The notes under the pieces were generated by a model that saw only the letters and a program-made list of their open reading frames with translations, searched no databases and was not told the origin of the DNA. Positions 1 through 6,361 of a DNA stretch of 21,974 nucleotides are shown here, one piece after another. The stretch comes from Planctomycetota bacterium (lineage in GTDB: Bacteria; Planctomycetota; Phycisphaerae; Sedimentisphaerales; Anaerobacaceae). Every line of letters starts with the position of its first letter. Positions within the stretch are counted from its first letter, which is position 1. The DNA lies in assembly GCA_023135255.1 (NCBI GenBank), contig JAGLTN010000250.1, positions 1-21,974 of the forward strand, written 5' to 3'. The position numbers and the translations under genes were made by a program.

Positions 1-327
1 AAAAAACCGAAAAAAAGGTGAAAAAAGGCAAATTTTTGAAAATCGATTTCGCCAAATCCACCCAAAAACAGCAAAAAAACTTACTATACTGATCTCAATT
101 GAATTTTTCCGTTTATCCGCGGGTAACTAACTTAAAAATAAGAAGCTACGGATTTATTCGCGGACATTTCTTACCCTGAAGGGTACAAAATGACTTGCTA
201 AAACCCTCACGGCCAAATTTTTAAACGCCGATTTTTCGCAAATGCGTAAAAGATCCCCGCAATTCCCGCCGTAAATCTGGTTATTCAGCAAAAAAACGAA
301 CCTGTTTTTATGGAAGTGAACTAAGTT
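1..327. other. Intergenic left edge, AT-rich
   Basis: I find no convincing gene here. The first 35 bases hold A-tracts starting near positions 1, 10, 21 and 30, so roughly in helical phase. Positions 86-185 hold copy 1 of a dispersed repeat (listed separately). Bases 279-315 contain only a weak A/T stem (AAAAAC/GTTTTT, read on the minus strand) that could serve as a poor terminator for the minus-strand gene ending at 328. Confidence 0.6.
86..185 (+). repeat. Dispersed intergenic repeat, copy 1
   Basis: This stretch matches 4490-4589 in the same orientation, with about 5 mismatches over 98 aligned bases and no gaps. The left block reads ATACTGATCTCAATTGAATT and runs into TTTATCCGCGGGTAA. It is followed by a degenerate second unit (TTTATTCGCGGA) and ends in the near-palindrome TACCCTGAAGGGTA. 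TCCGCG and CGCGGA can pair, and GGGTAA can pair with TTACCC, so a transcript could fold. A shorter inverted copy lies at 12173-12245. The family is unknown to me; a REP-like or MITE-like element is inference. Confidence 0.85.
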
Positions 328-948
328 CTATCGACATGCAAGCATCTGACATGACTCAACAGCCTTGCTAAGCCCGCCTGTTATCGCAGCAATATTGGCG
401 ATCTCACCGCTGTCAAGTGGATTGTCACCATCTCTGCTGACAAGCATAAACCCGCAGGCTTTCACCATGCCTATAGGAAACGCCGCTGCGGAAAGTTTCC
501 CCGCTCCCTCAAGGCAACCATCAACATCCATCGCAAAAATTTCCTCAAGCCCGCAAACCTTATTCGCATTGCAGATCCTATTAGCAAGAGATAAATTCAT
601 ACGATTCTTGATGTCCCTGAACTCCTCTGAAACATTGCCCCAATCTCTGTTCGGATAAATATCTATTCTGTTATTTTTGCGAAGAAAGAAAGCAACCTCA
701 GCCCCGAAAACCTGACTCTCTATCATCCCTGCCGCCTGGTTAAAAAGCTTATCAAGCTCCGTAGCGCCAATTATAGATTCATAAAATCCGCTCGAAAAAT
801 CTATCGTATTAAGCCTGCTGATAAATTGCTTCTGTGACTCAACAAGGTCATTACAAAGTATATCAACTTTCATCGCGTGCCTCTTCCGCTCAGCATTAAG
901 CTGCTTAACCACCGCCCGCAATCTCTTATTTCTCAAATCCTGTTCCAT
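328..948 (-). CDS. Small coiled-coil plus GAF-like sensor protein
   Basis: This is a 206-residue cytoplasmic protein with no signal peptide or membrane segment. Residues 1-45 (start MEQDLRNKRLRAVV) are charged and helical, as in a short coiled coil. The rest resembles a diverged GAF fold: a helix with FYESIIGATELDKLF, then AEVAFFLRKNNRIDIY, and later a glycine-containing strand (ACGFMLVSRDG). GAF domains bind small ligands or act as dimeric sensors; no ligand can be named here. I chose the ATG at 948. The longer reading frame from 1032 would add 28 Phe/Gly-rich residues that look non-coding. The gene lies 234 bp downstream of the histidine kinase on the same strand and may extend that signalling operon. 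The GAF assignment is a family inference at moderate confidence. Confidence 0.6.
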   Translation of the reverse strand: MEQDLRNKRLRAVVKQLNAERKRHAMKVDILCNDLVESQKQFISRLNTIDFSSGFYESIIGATELDKLFNQAAGMIESQVFGAEVAFFLRKNNRIDIYPNRDWGNVSEEFRDIKNRMNLSLANRICNANKVCGLEEIFAMDVDGCLEGAGKLSAAAFPIGMVKACGFMLVSRDGDNPLDSGEIANIAAITGGLSKAVESCQMLACR

Positions 949-1182
949 ACCGTTCTCTATCAACTGACCAAAAAAACCCAAAAACAGAAAACTCCTCTTC
1001 CCACATATAAAGAAATTCGACCCAAACCACACTCCGCTTTAAAACAATATCCTTTTTTATGCCTTCTGCCGCCAAGACCTATAAATACCACAATATCAGT
1101 TTTAAGATTTGAGTACAGAAATGCTGTTTTAAGCGCAGAACACCAGAAGATAAAAACCCCACACAAATTATCGGACCTTGTT
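949..1182. other. Gap between histidine kinase and GAF-like gene
   Basis: This 234-bp gap is long for an operon. A 68-codon TTG-started minus-strand frame (960-1166) has no good ribosome binding site and no recognisable motif, so I do not call it a gene. No clear terminator or promoter is visible. Confidence 0.5.
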
Positions 1183-3453
1183 CTAACCTAAAGGCAACTC
1201 AACAACAACACTGCTCCCTTGCCCAACCGTGCTATCGATGCTCAATACTCCCTTGTTCAATTCGATAAGCCTTCTCGCATTTGCAAGCCCCATCCCCTGC
1301 TGCCTCCCCGCTTTCTTACCGCTAAAGAACGGATGCGTAGCCTTTGCGATAGTATCGCTATCCATCCCGCAACCATGGTCGGTAATCACAATAGAAACAA
1401 TATCGCCGGATTCCCCACCGCCCACATTGATCTCTATAGGCCTAAGCTCCTCACCGCAGGCCTCAATCGCATTATGTAATATATTAGCGATCGCCGAAGC
1501 TATCTGACCCGAATCCACAAACACCGCCTGCCCCTCTTCAAGCTCATTAACGACAACAAAATCAGACTCACTTACAGACTTTTTCATCATAACAAGCTGA
1601 ATCGCTTCTTCGATTATCTGCCCAGCCTCAACTTTCGTAGCCTTGGGCGCCTTAGGCTCCGCAAAACTCAAAAGATTAACGATTATCTGCGATAAAGCTT
1701 CGCTGTTCTGCTGTATCTTTTTCAGACTCTCAATTTTATCCTCATCACTCTCGCCCTCAATAAGCAGCTGAGCCCTGCCTGAAATAACCGAAAGTGGATT
1801 ATTAAGCTCATGCCCAGCCCCCGCTGCCATCTCCACCAACCCGGCAAAATCATCATCCTTCTTATCCGTTGCCGCCAAAGCACCAGCACCAGCCGCACTC
1901 TTAATCTGCCCGCCGATAAGCTCTGCAAACTGCTCAGAAAATACCCTCTGCTTATGCAATTCGATTTTCTCTTTAAGTATCCCCGCAACAATAGAAGTCA
2001 TAACCTTCAAACTGTCAAAAAGCTTGTCCCTCTCAACCGGATATCTCTGCTCAAGCATAACCGCCCCGATCGCCCTCGCGCAGCCGACCAAAGGCACAAC
2101 AATTGTCTTGTCCCTGTCAAATTCAACATCAAGCTGATCAAAAAGCCAATCGCACCGCCCCGCTGCCCCGCTTATCCCAAACTCACGGAACATCTCAGCA
2201 GGAACCGCCGGCACCGATTCCGGCATATCAACGATCACCGCCCTGACGCCCTGTTTAGCATCCCCAGCGACAACCACGTCAATTATTTTACTCTTATCTG
2301 TCGGCAGCAGATAAAGACAAACGGATCCCGCATGGTAAAACTTCTGCAATCGCCCCGCCATCTCTTTTGCGATTTCAACTACAGACTCCTCTCCATCAAT
2401 CCGCAAAACAAAATCCTTCGCAAAATTCCAGAGCATCGAATCAGCCCCTGTCTGACCCTGTTCATTTTCAAGCTTACTGTTTTGCTCTGTAAGTTTCGCT
2501 GCCGTCTTATTTAAAGTAGCAAGATACCCACCCCTCGGATCAGCCGAGTCGAAACCAAGCTTTTGCCCAGCTGCTTCAACCTGCCCCGCAAGCTCTGCAA
2601 TAATTTGTTCAACCAGCTCGCGATCTAACCCAAGCGATTCAACCAACTCTCCAGGCCAGACAACTTCATCATAACAGCCGCAGTCACCGATCTGGCCAAG
2701 CCTTGCTATCGCATTACCAAGACTAACGATCTGCGCAATCCTCGCCAGGGGAACGCTTTTCGCAATAATCTCCGTATTCTTATTATAAAGCCATGCCGCC
2801 CACGAAACCTGCTTTGGTAGATTCCACTTAGCACCAAGCCTTTTACCAATTATCGTATGATCGACCCCAAGATACTTCCGCTCAACAACCGCCAGCTTGC
2901 TGCCGTTAAGCTTAGCCTCCGCTACAATACTGTCAAAACTTTTGGGCATCGAATCATACAACGCCAAAACACCAACATTGTGCAACAACCCCGCGAGATA
3001 CGCCAGACCGCCATCCATCCGCGGACTAACCGCCTGCGATATCGCCCTAGCAGAAACGGCAACCGCCAGGCTGTGCAATATCAAATCCTTCTTAGATATC
3101 GACCTGCTCGCATCACAGCTATCTATCTCATATGAAAAGAATATCTTTCGGATCTCACCCAAAGAAAGCTTACCAAGCATCTCAACTGCGGAAAATCCAA
3201 CCCCTGAAAACACCCCGCCCTTTGAATGCACAACAGAAAACATCTTCGCCGTCAAACAAGAATCAGATTCAACTAACCCCGCCAAAGTAGAAATATTTCC
3301 CCCACCTAAAAACAATTCTTTAAGAAATTTATCCGCCACCGAAGGAAGCAGTGAAATACTCTCAAGCTGATTAATAGCAAATTCTACTTGGTGAGCAACT
3401 GTAATATCAGCCCTTCTCTCCGGCATATCTTGTGATTCTTTCTTTTCAAACAC
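1183..3453 (-). CDS. HDOD-GAF-HisKA-HATPase sensor histidine kinase
   Basis: This is a 756-residue soluble multidomain histidine kinase. Residues about 27-230 form an HDOD domain, a catalytically dead HD relative (LAGLLHNVGVLAL holds HN in place of HD). Residues about 340-495 look like a GAF sensor domain. The HisKA box GAGHELNNPLSVI places the phosphorylated His at 548. The ATPase domain has the N box ILHNAIEA (Asn 661), G1 DHGCGM (Asp 692) and G2 GMGLANAR near 720. No transmembrane segment is visible, so it should sense a cytoplasmic signal. It starts 13 bp after the stop of the response regulator gene at 3467-4033, its probable partner. The start is GTG at 3453, preceded by AGCAGG; an ATG nine codons in (3426) is the alternative. 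Kinase function is firm; the signal is unknown. Confidence 0.93.
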   Translation of the reverse strand: MFEKKESQDMPERRADITVAHQVEFAINQLESISLLPSVADKFLKELFLGGGNISTLAGLVESDSCLTAKMFSVVHSKGGVFSGVGFSAVEMLGKLSLGEIRKIFFSYEIDSCDASRSISKKDLILHSLAVAVSARAISQAVSPRMDGGLAYLAGLLHNVGVLALYDSMPKSFDSIVAEAKLNGSKLAVVERKYLGVDHTIIGKRLGAKWNLPKQVSWAAWLYNKNTEIIAKSVPLARIAQIVSLGNAIARLGQIGDCGCYDEVVWPGELVESLGLDRELVEQIIAELAGQVEAAGQKLGFDSADPRGGYLATLNKTAAKLTEQNSKLENEQGQTGADSMLWNFAKDFVLRIDGEESVVEIAKEMAGRLQKFYHAGSVCLYLLPTDKSKIIDVVVAGDAKQGVRAVIVDMPESVPAVPAEMFREFGISGAAGRCDWLFDQLDVEFDRDKTIVVPLVGCARAIGAVMLEQRYPVERDKLFDSLKVMTSIVAGILKEKIELHKQRVFSEQFAELIGGQIKSAAGAGALAATDKKDDDFAGLVEMAAGAGHELNNPLSVISGRAQLLIEGESDEDKIESLKKIQQNSEALSQIIVNLLSFAEPKAPKATKVEAGQIIEEAIQLVMMKKSVSESDFVVVNELEEGQAVFVDSGQIASAIANILHNAIEACGEELRPIEINVGGGESGDIVSIVITDHGCGMDSDTIAKATHPFFSGKKAGRQQGMGLANARRLIELNKGVLSIDSTVGQGSSVVVELPLG

Positions 3454-3466
3454 CCTGCTGTAAGAT

Positions 3467-4033
3467 CTAATTCATCGCTAAGACGCTTGTTATCTTATCA
3501 GTAAGTTCAACAATGTTAAAAGGCTTCTGAATAAAATCCTCAGCCCCGGATTTAAGCAAACCATCTATCTCGTCTGGTTTTATAACACCGCTGACTATGA
3601 TAATCTTTATATTTTCAAATTCAGGGTTCTGCCTGATTGTCTGGCAAACCACATTTCCATTAATGTCAGGCAACATATAATCGAGCAAAATCAAGTCAGG
3701 TCTGAACTGCTGAGTTACCATCCCTGCTTCGTAGCCGCTTGATGCTGTCTTAAGATCAAATCTGCCGTCTCGAAGCAATACATCTGCCATCAACTCAACG
3801 ATCTCCGCATCATCATCAACTATAAGGATTTTTTTCTTCCCCGAATCAAGATTATCCAAGGGAATACTATTATCCCTCATAAATTTGATCAGGCTGTGCC
3901 GGGGGATTCTCCTGAACTTCGAACCAGGAACTCTGAAACCCTCCAACCTTCCGGAATCAAAACATCTAATAATCGTCTGCTGACTTACTTTACAAACTTC
4001 TGCGGCCTTGCCGGTAGTAAAAAGGTCCTTCAT
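3467..4033 (-). CDS. Response regulator with N-terminal HTH and C-terminal REC
   Basis: This is a 188-residue protein. Residues 1-55 form an excisionase/MerR-like helix-turn-helix (FTTGKAAEVCKVSQQTIIR, then SGRLEGFRVPGSKFRRIPR), the HTH_17 style of DNA binder. Residues 67-185 form a receiver domain with the acidic cluster D73-D75, phospho-acceptor Asp 118 (LILLDYMLPD), Ser 148 and Lys 170 (IQKPF). Most DNA-binding response regulators have the reverse order, REC first. Phosphorylation by the adjacent HDOD-GAF kinase would be expected to control DNA binding; this is inferred from the 13-bp gene spacing. The start ATG has GAGGAA about 8 bases upstream, and a promoter lies at 4102-4130. Confidence 0.92.
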   Translation of the reverse strand: MKDLFTTGKAAEVCKVSQQTIIRCFDSGRLEGFRVPGSKFRRIPRHSLIKFMRDNSIPLDNLDSGKKKILIVDDDAEIVELMADVLLRDGRFDLKTASSGYEAGMVTQQFRPDLILLDYMLPDINGNVVCQTIRQNPEFENIKIIIVSGVIKPDEIDGLLKSGAEDFIQKPFNIVELTDKITSVLAMN

Positions 4034-4101
4034 TTTATCTATTCCTCTTTCTTAACCAAATCCATTTGTCAAGAGGCTTCCTAACTTGCCTCCATGTCCT
4101 A

Positions 4102-4130
4102 ATTTAACCATCGGGTATTTGAATTGTCAA
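4102..4130 (-). promoter_or_regulatory. Sigma70-type promoter for the two-component operon
   Basis: On the minus strand, TTGACA (4125-4130), 17 bases, then TTAAAT (4102-4107), preceded by TGG as in an extended -10. It would start transcription near 4095, about 60 bases before the response regulator ATG. The -35 is perfect; the -10 matches 4 of 6. Confidence 0.6.
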
Positions 4131-4295
4131 GGATAAAAAAAATAATGTGAAATCTTCGTTTTCAGTATAAATAATTCAAATTTTATAAGCCTCTGAAAAA
4201 ACAAACCAAAGTGAAGATGCTGGGGGAAATTCACAAAAAACACAAAAATATGGAATTATATCGAAAAATCAGGCATTTATGGAAACAAAAAAAGA

Positions 4296-4333
4296 TTAGC
4301 CTCCGTATCTTATATTATAAGAACAGAGGCTAA
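4296..4333 (+). repeat. Long near-perfect hairpin
   Basis: The arms TTAGCCTC-CGTA-TCTTATA and TATAAGA-ACAGAGGCTAA pair over about 17 of 18 positions, with one mismatch, one bulged base and a single-base centre. There is no T-run after it, so it is not a typical intrinsic terminator. It could be a protein-binding inverted repeat or a cruciform site. Confidence 0.6.
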
Positions 4334-4489
4334 CCAGGAGATGTATTACAGTTATAGTTATCATCTTTTTGTAAAAATATAACAATAGGGGATTTCCTGA
4401 TATTTACTCCCCAAAACCCTTAGCAAAAAATAACCTTAATATGGTACAATTACACAGAAGGAAGCAAAAAATGGTATTTTTGCACTATA

Positions 4490-4589
4490 ATACTGATCCC
4501 AATTGAATTTTTCCGTTTATCCGCGGGTAAATAACTTAAAAATAACAAGTTACGGATTTATTCGCGGAAATTTCTTACCCTGAAGGGTA
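4490..4589 (+). repeat. Dispersed intergenic repeat, copy 2
   Basis: This is the same element as at 86-185, same orientation, with about 5 mismatches in 98 bases. It has the same left block (AATACTGATCCCAATTGAAT, then TTTATCCGCGGGTAA), the second TTTATTCGCGGA unit and the closing near-palindrome TACCCTGAAGGGTA. It lies midway between the divergent response regulator and folC genes. Confidence 0.85.
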
Positions 4590-4621
4590 TAAATTTCGCT
4601 AATTTCAATGCTAAGATAGGT

Positions 4622-4657
4622 AATAATGCCAAATATGGTCTAACTGAGGGCATTATT
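4622..4657 (+). repeat. Inverted repeat followed by a T-run
   Basis: AATAATGCC (4622-4630) and GGCATTATT (4649-4657) form a perfect 9-bp stem with an 18-base loop. Six Ts follow at 4665-4670. It could terminate a plus-strand transcript coming from the repeat at 4490-4589, or be an operator; neither is proven. Confidence 0.4.
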
Positions 4658-4740
4658 TCATAAGTTTTTTGTTATCAGAAATATACGACAGTAAAAATTA
4701 TTATTAATAACAGTTTTTCAGCGTTTTAAGGCTGATAAAA

Positions 4741-4769
4741 TTGACTTGACCAGTTTTGTATGATATAAT
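4741..4769 (+). promoter_or_regulatory. Consensus promoter of folC, nearly leaderless
   Basis: TTGACT (4741-4746), exactly 17 bases, then TATAAT (4764-4769), with TGA just before the -10 (extended -10 style). The start codon at 4780 is only 10 bases beyond the -10, so the expected mRNA start (about 4776-4778) leaves a leader of 2-4 bases and no room for a Shine-Dalgarno site. Confidence 0.75.
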
Positions 4770-4779
4770 TGATTAACCT

Positions 4780-6210
4780 ATGGCTAAAACTACTAAAAAA
4801 ACTAAAAAGAAGACTGTAAGGAAAGTAACTAAAAAAGCTGTTGCTAAAAGCTCCAAAGCAAAAGTCAAAAGCAAAAAGGCTTTTACTAACTATCAGCAGG
4901 CGATAAAGTATCTTTCTGAAAAGACTGATTACGAGAAAGAAACGCGGGTAAGGTACAACGTAACCACTTTCAGCCTCGACAGAATGAGAAATCTGCTCAA
5001 ATTAGTGGGCAATCCGCAAGATAAATTCACTACAGCCCATATAGCAGGTACAAAAGGCAAAGGTTCAACAGCAACAATGCTTGCAAAAATGCTTGAGTCT
5101 AATGGATACAAGGTCGGCTTATATACGTCCCCTCATCTGATTCATCTTCACGAGAGGATCGTTGTGAATTCTGAAATGATTTCCGAATCCGAGATGCTCA
5201 ATCTGATGAACAGAATTTATAAGCCGATAGAAAAAATATCCAAAACCGAAGATGTAAGCTTCTTCGAAATAATGACAACTTTGGCATTTATGTACTTCGC
5301 TGACAGTGAAGTCGACCTCGCGGTTATTGAAACCGGCCTTGGAGGAAGACTCGACAGCACAAACGTAATAAATCCGAAAGTTGTTGGTATAACCTCGCTT
5401 AGCATAGATCATCAGCAGCAGCTCGGAAATACTATTGACAAGATAGCTGCGGAAAAAGCCGGTATCTTCAAGAAGGGCGTACCAGTTGTAACGGTTAACC
5501 AAAAACCCGAAGCCCTGTTTGTACTGCAATCACAAGCTCAGCAGGTCAAAGCACCGCTAAGTGTAACCGGTTTGGATATTGATTTTTCCTATCGATTTGA
5601 GACTTCCAGAGAACATGGTCCGCATACGAGGATATGCCTTACTACCCCGACAAGCAAGTTTGAGCACGTCAGGGTTCCTTTGCACGGCAAACATCAGGCT
5701 ATCAATTGCAGTCTCGCCCTGGCAATGCTGGATAAGTTAAAATGTACAGGCTATGAAATTGACAACGAAAAAGTTATTGAAGGTCTAAATGCAGTTTCTC
5801 TGGCTGGCAGAATGGAAATGATTTGCCAGGACCCGAGAATTATCATCGACGCCGCCCACAATGCAGCAAGCCTGCGAGCTTTGATACATGCCCTCGGACA
5901 AAATATACCGTATGACTCAATGGTAGTTATCTTTGGCTGTAACAGCGACAAAGATATAACCGGTATGTTAACCCAACTGCAATATGGCGCTGACAAAGTG
6001 ATATTTACAAGAAGCAGTTCACCAAAGGCTGTCTCGCCGATAGAGCTTGCAGACCTGTACACGGAAATATGCGGCAAAATGTGTCAATCTGCCAGCAGCC
6101 TTGGTCAGGCATTAAAACTCGCATCAAGTGCTATAGGCAGAGAAGACCTGATCTGCATAACAGGCAGTTTCTACCTGATAGGTCAGGCCAAAGCAAGATT
6201 CCAGAAATAA
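4780..6210 (+). CDS. folC: Bifunctional folylpolyglutamate/dihydrofolate synthase with Lys-rich N-terminal tail
   Basis: FolC adds glutamate to folates (and in many bacteria to dihydropteroate), using ATP, in the cytoplasm. The 476-residue protein has the Mur-ligase P-loop AGTKGKGSTATM (residues 89-100), SPHL at 117-120, the family signature ETGLGGRLDSTNV (184-196) and SIDHQQQLGNT near 208-218, followed by the C-terminal Mur ligase domain with DAAHNAAS. The odd part is residues 1-34, with 15 Lys and 1 Arg among Thr, Ala, Val and Ser, like a histone H1 tail. Ordinary FolC homology starts near residue 36 (TNYQQAIKYL). No in-frame ATG lies between 4780 and Met 69, and the promoter sits directly upstream, so I accept the long start. 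Transcription appears monocistronic: its own promoter, and a terminator at 6237-6268. Confidence 0.95.
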   Translation: MAKTTKKTKKKTVRKVTKKAVAKSSKAKVKSKKAFTNYQQAIKYLSEKTDYEKETRVRYNVTTFSLDRMRNLLKLVGNPQDKFTTAHIAGTKGKGSTATMLAKMLESNGYKVGLYTSPHLIHLHERIVVNSEMISESEMLNLMNRIYKPIEKISKTEDVSFFEIMTTLAFMYFADSEVDLAVIETGLGGRLDSTNVINPKVVGITSLSIDHQQQLGNTIDKIAAEKAGIFKKGVPVVTVNQKPEALFVLQSQAQQVKAPLSVTGLDIDFSYRFETSREHGPHTRICLTTPTSKFEHVRVPLHGKHQAINCSLALAMLDKLKCTGYEIDNEKVIEGLNAVSLAGRMEMICQDPRIIIDAAHNAASLRALIHALGQNIPYDSMVVIFGCNSDKDITGMLTQLQYGADKVIFTRSSSPKAVSPIELADLYTEICGKMCQSASSLGQALKLASSAIGREDLICITGSFYLIGQAKARFQK

Positions 6211-6236
6211 AATTACTTTACATTTTCAAATTCCAA

Positions 6237-6268
6237 AAGCTGCTAAGTTCTTTTAGCAGCTTTTTTTT
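6237..6268 (+). terminator. Intrinsic terminator after folC
   Basis: A perfect 10-bp stem AAGCTGCTAA / TTAGCAGCTT with a 6-base loop merges into a run of eight Ts, 27 bases after the folC stop. Confidence 0.9.
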
Positions 6269-6276
6269 ATCAAAAC

Positions 6277-6305
6277 TTGTTATTTCCACCAACAACTCTT
6301 ATCAT
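6277..6305 (+). promoter_or_regulatory. Probable promoter of the alpha-galactosidase gene
   Basis: TTGTTA (6277-6282), 17 bases, TATCAT (6300-6305). It lies just after the folC terminator and gives a leader of about 50 bases ending in GGAG. The -35 matches 4 of 6 and the -10 matches 5 of 6. Confidence 0.5.
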
Positions 6306-6361
6306 ATCCCCCATGAAAACATATAGAACCTGCATATTAAAAAACCGGAGATGCAAAAAAA

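Larger units (their letters stand above)
4034..4779. other. Long divergent intergenic region with structured DNA
   Basis: These 746 bases separate the divergent response regulator and folC genes. They hold the minus-strand promoter (4102-4130), a long hairpin (4296-4333), repeat copy 2 (4490-4589), a second inverted repeat followed by a T-run (4622-4670) and the folC promoter (4741-4769). Only very short frames exist (up to about 13 codons), none convincing. A non-coding RNA between 4490 and 4670 is possible but I cannot show it. Confidence 0.6.

Noticed and set aside
365..658. Plus-strand frame antisense to the GAF-like gene
   Set aside because: No ribosome binding site, and the minus strand encodes a plausible folded protein with matching operon context.
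949..1032. Longer N-terminus of the GAF-like protein from 1032
   Set aside because: The extra 28 residues are Phe/Gly-rich and unlike the rest; the ATG at 948 begins the charged helical part.
960..1166. 68-codon minus-strand frame between the kinase and the GAF-like gene
   Set aside because: TTG start with no ribosome binding site, Cys/Phe-rich composition, and no motif; treated as chance.
4056..4075. Second TTGACA on the minus strand close to the response regulator
   Set aside because: No -10-like hexamer lies 16-18 bases downstream; the one at 4125-4130 has a usable -10.
4340..4383. 13-codon frame after the 4296-4333 hairpin
   Set aside because: GGAG touches the ATG with no spacing, so it is unlikely to be translated.
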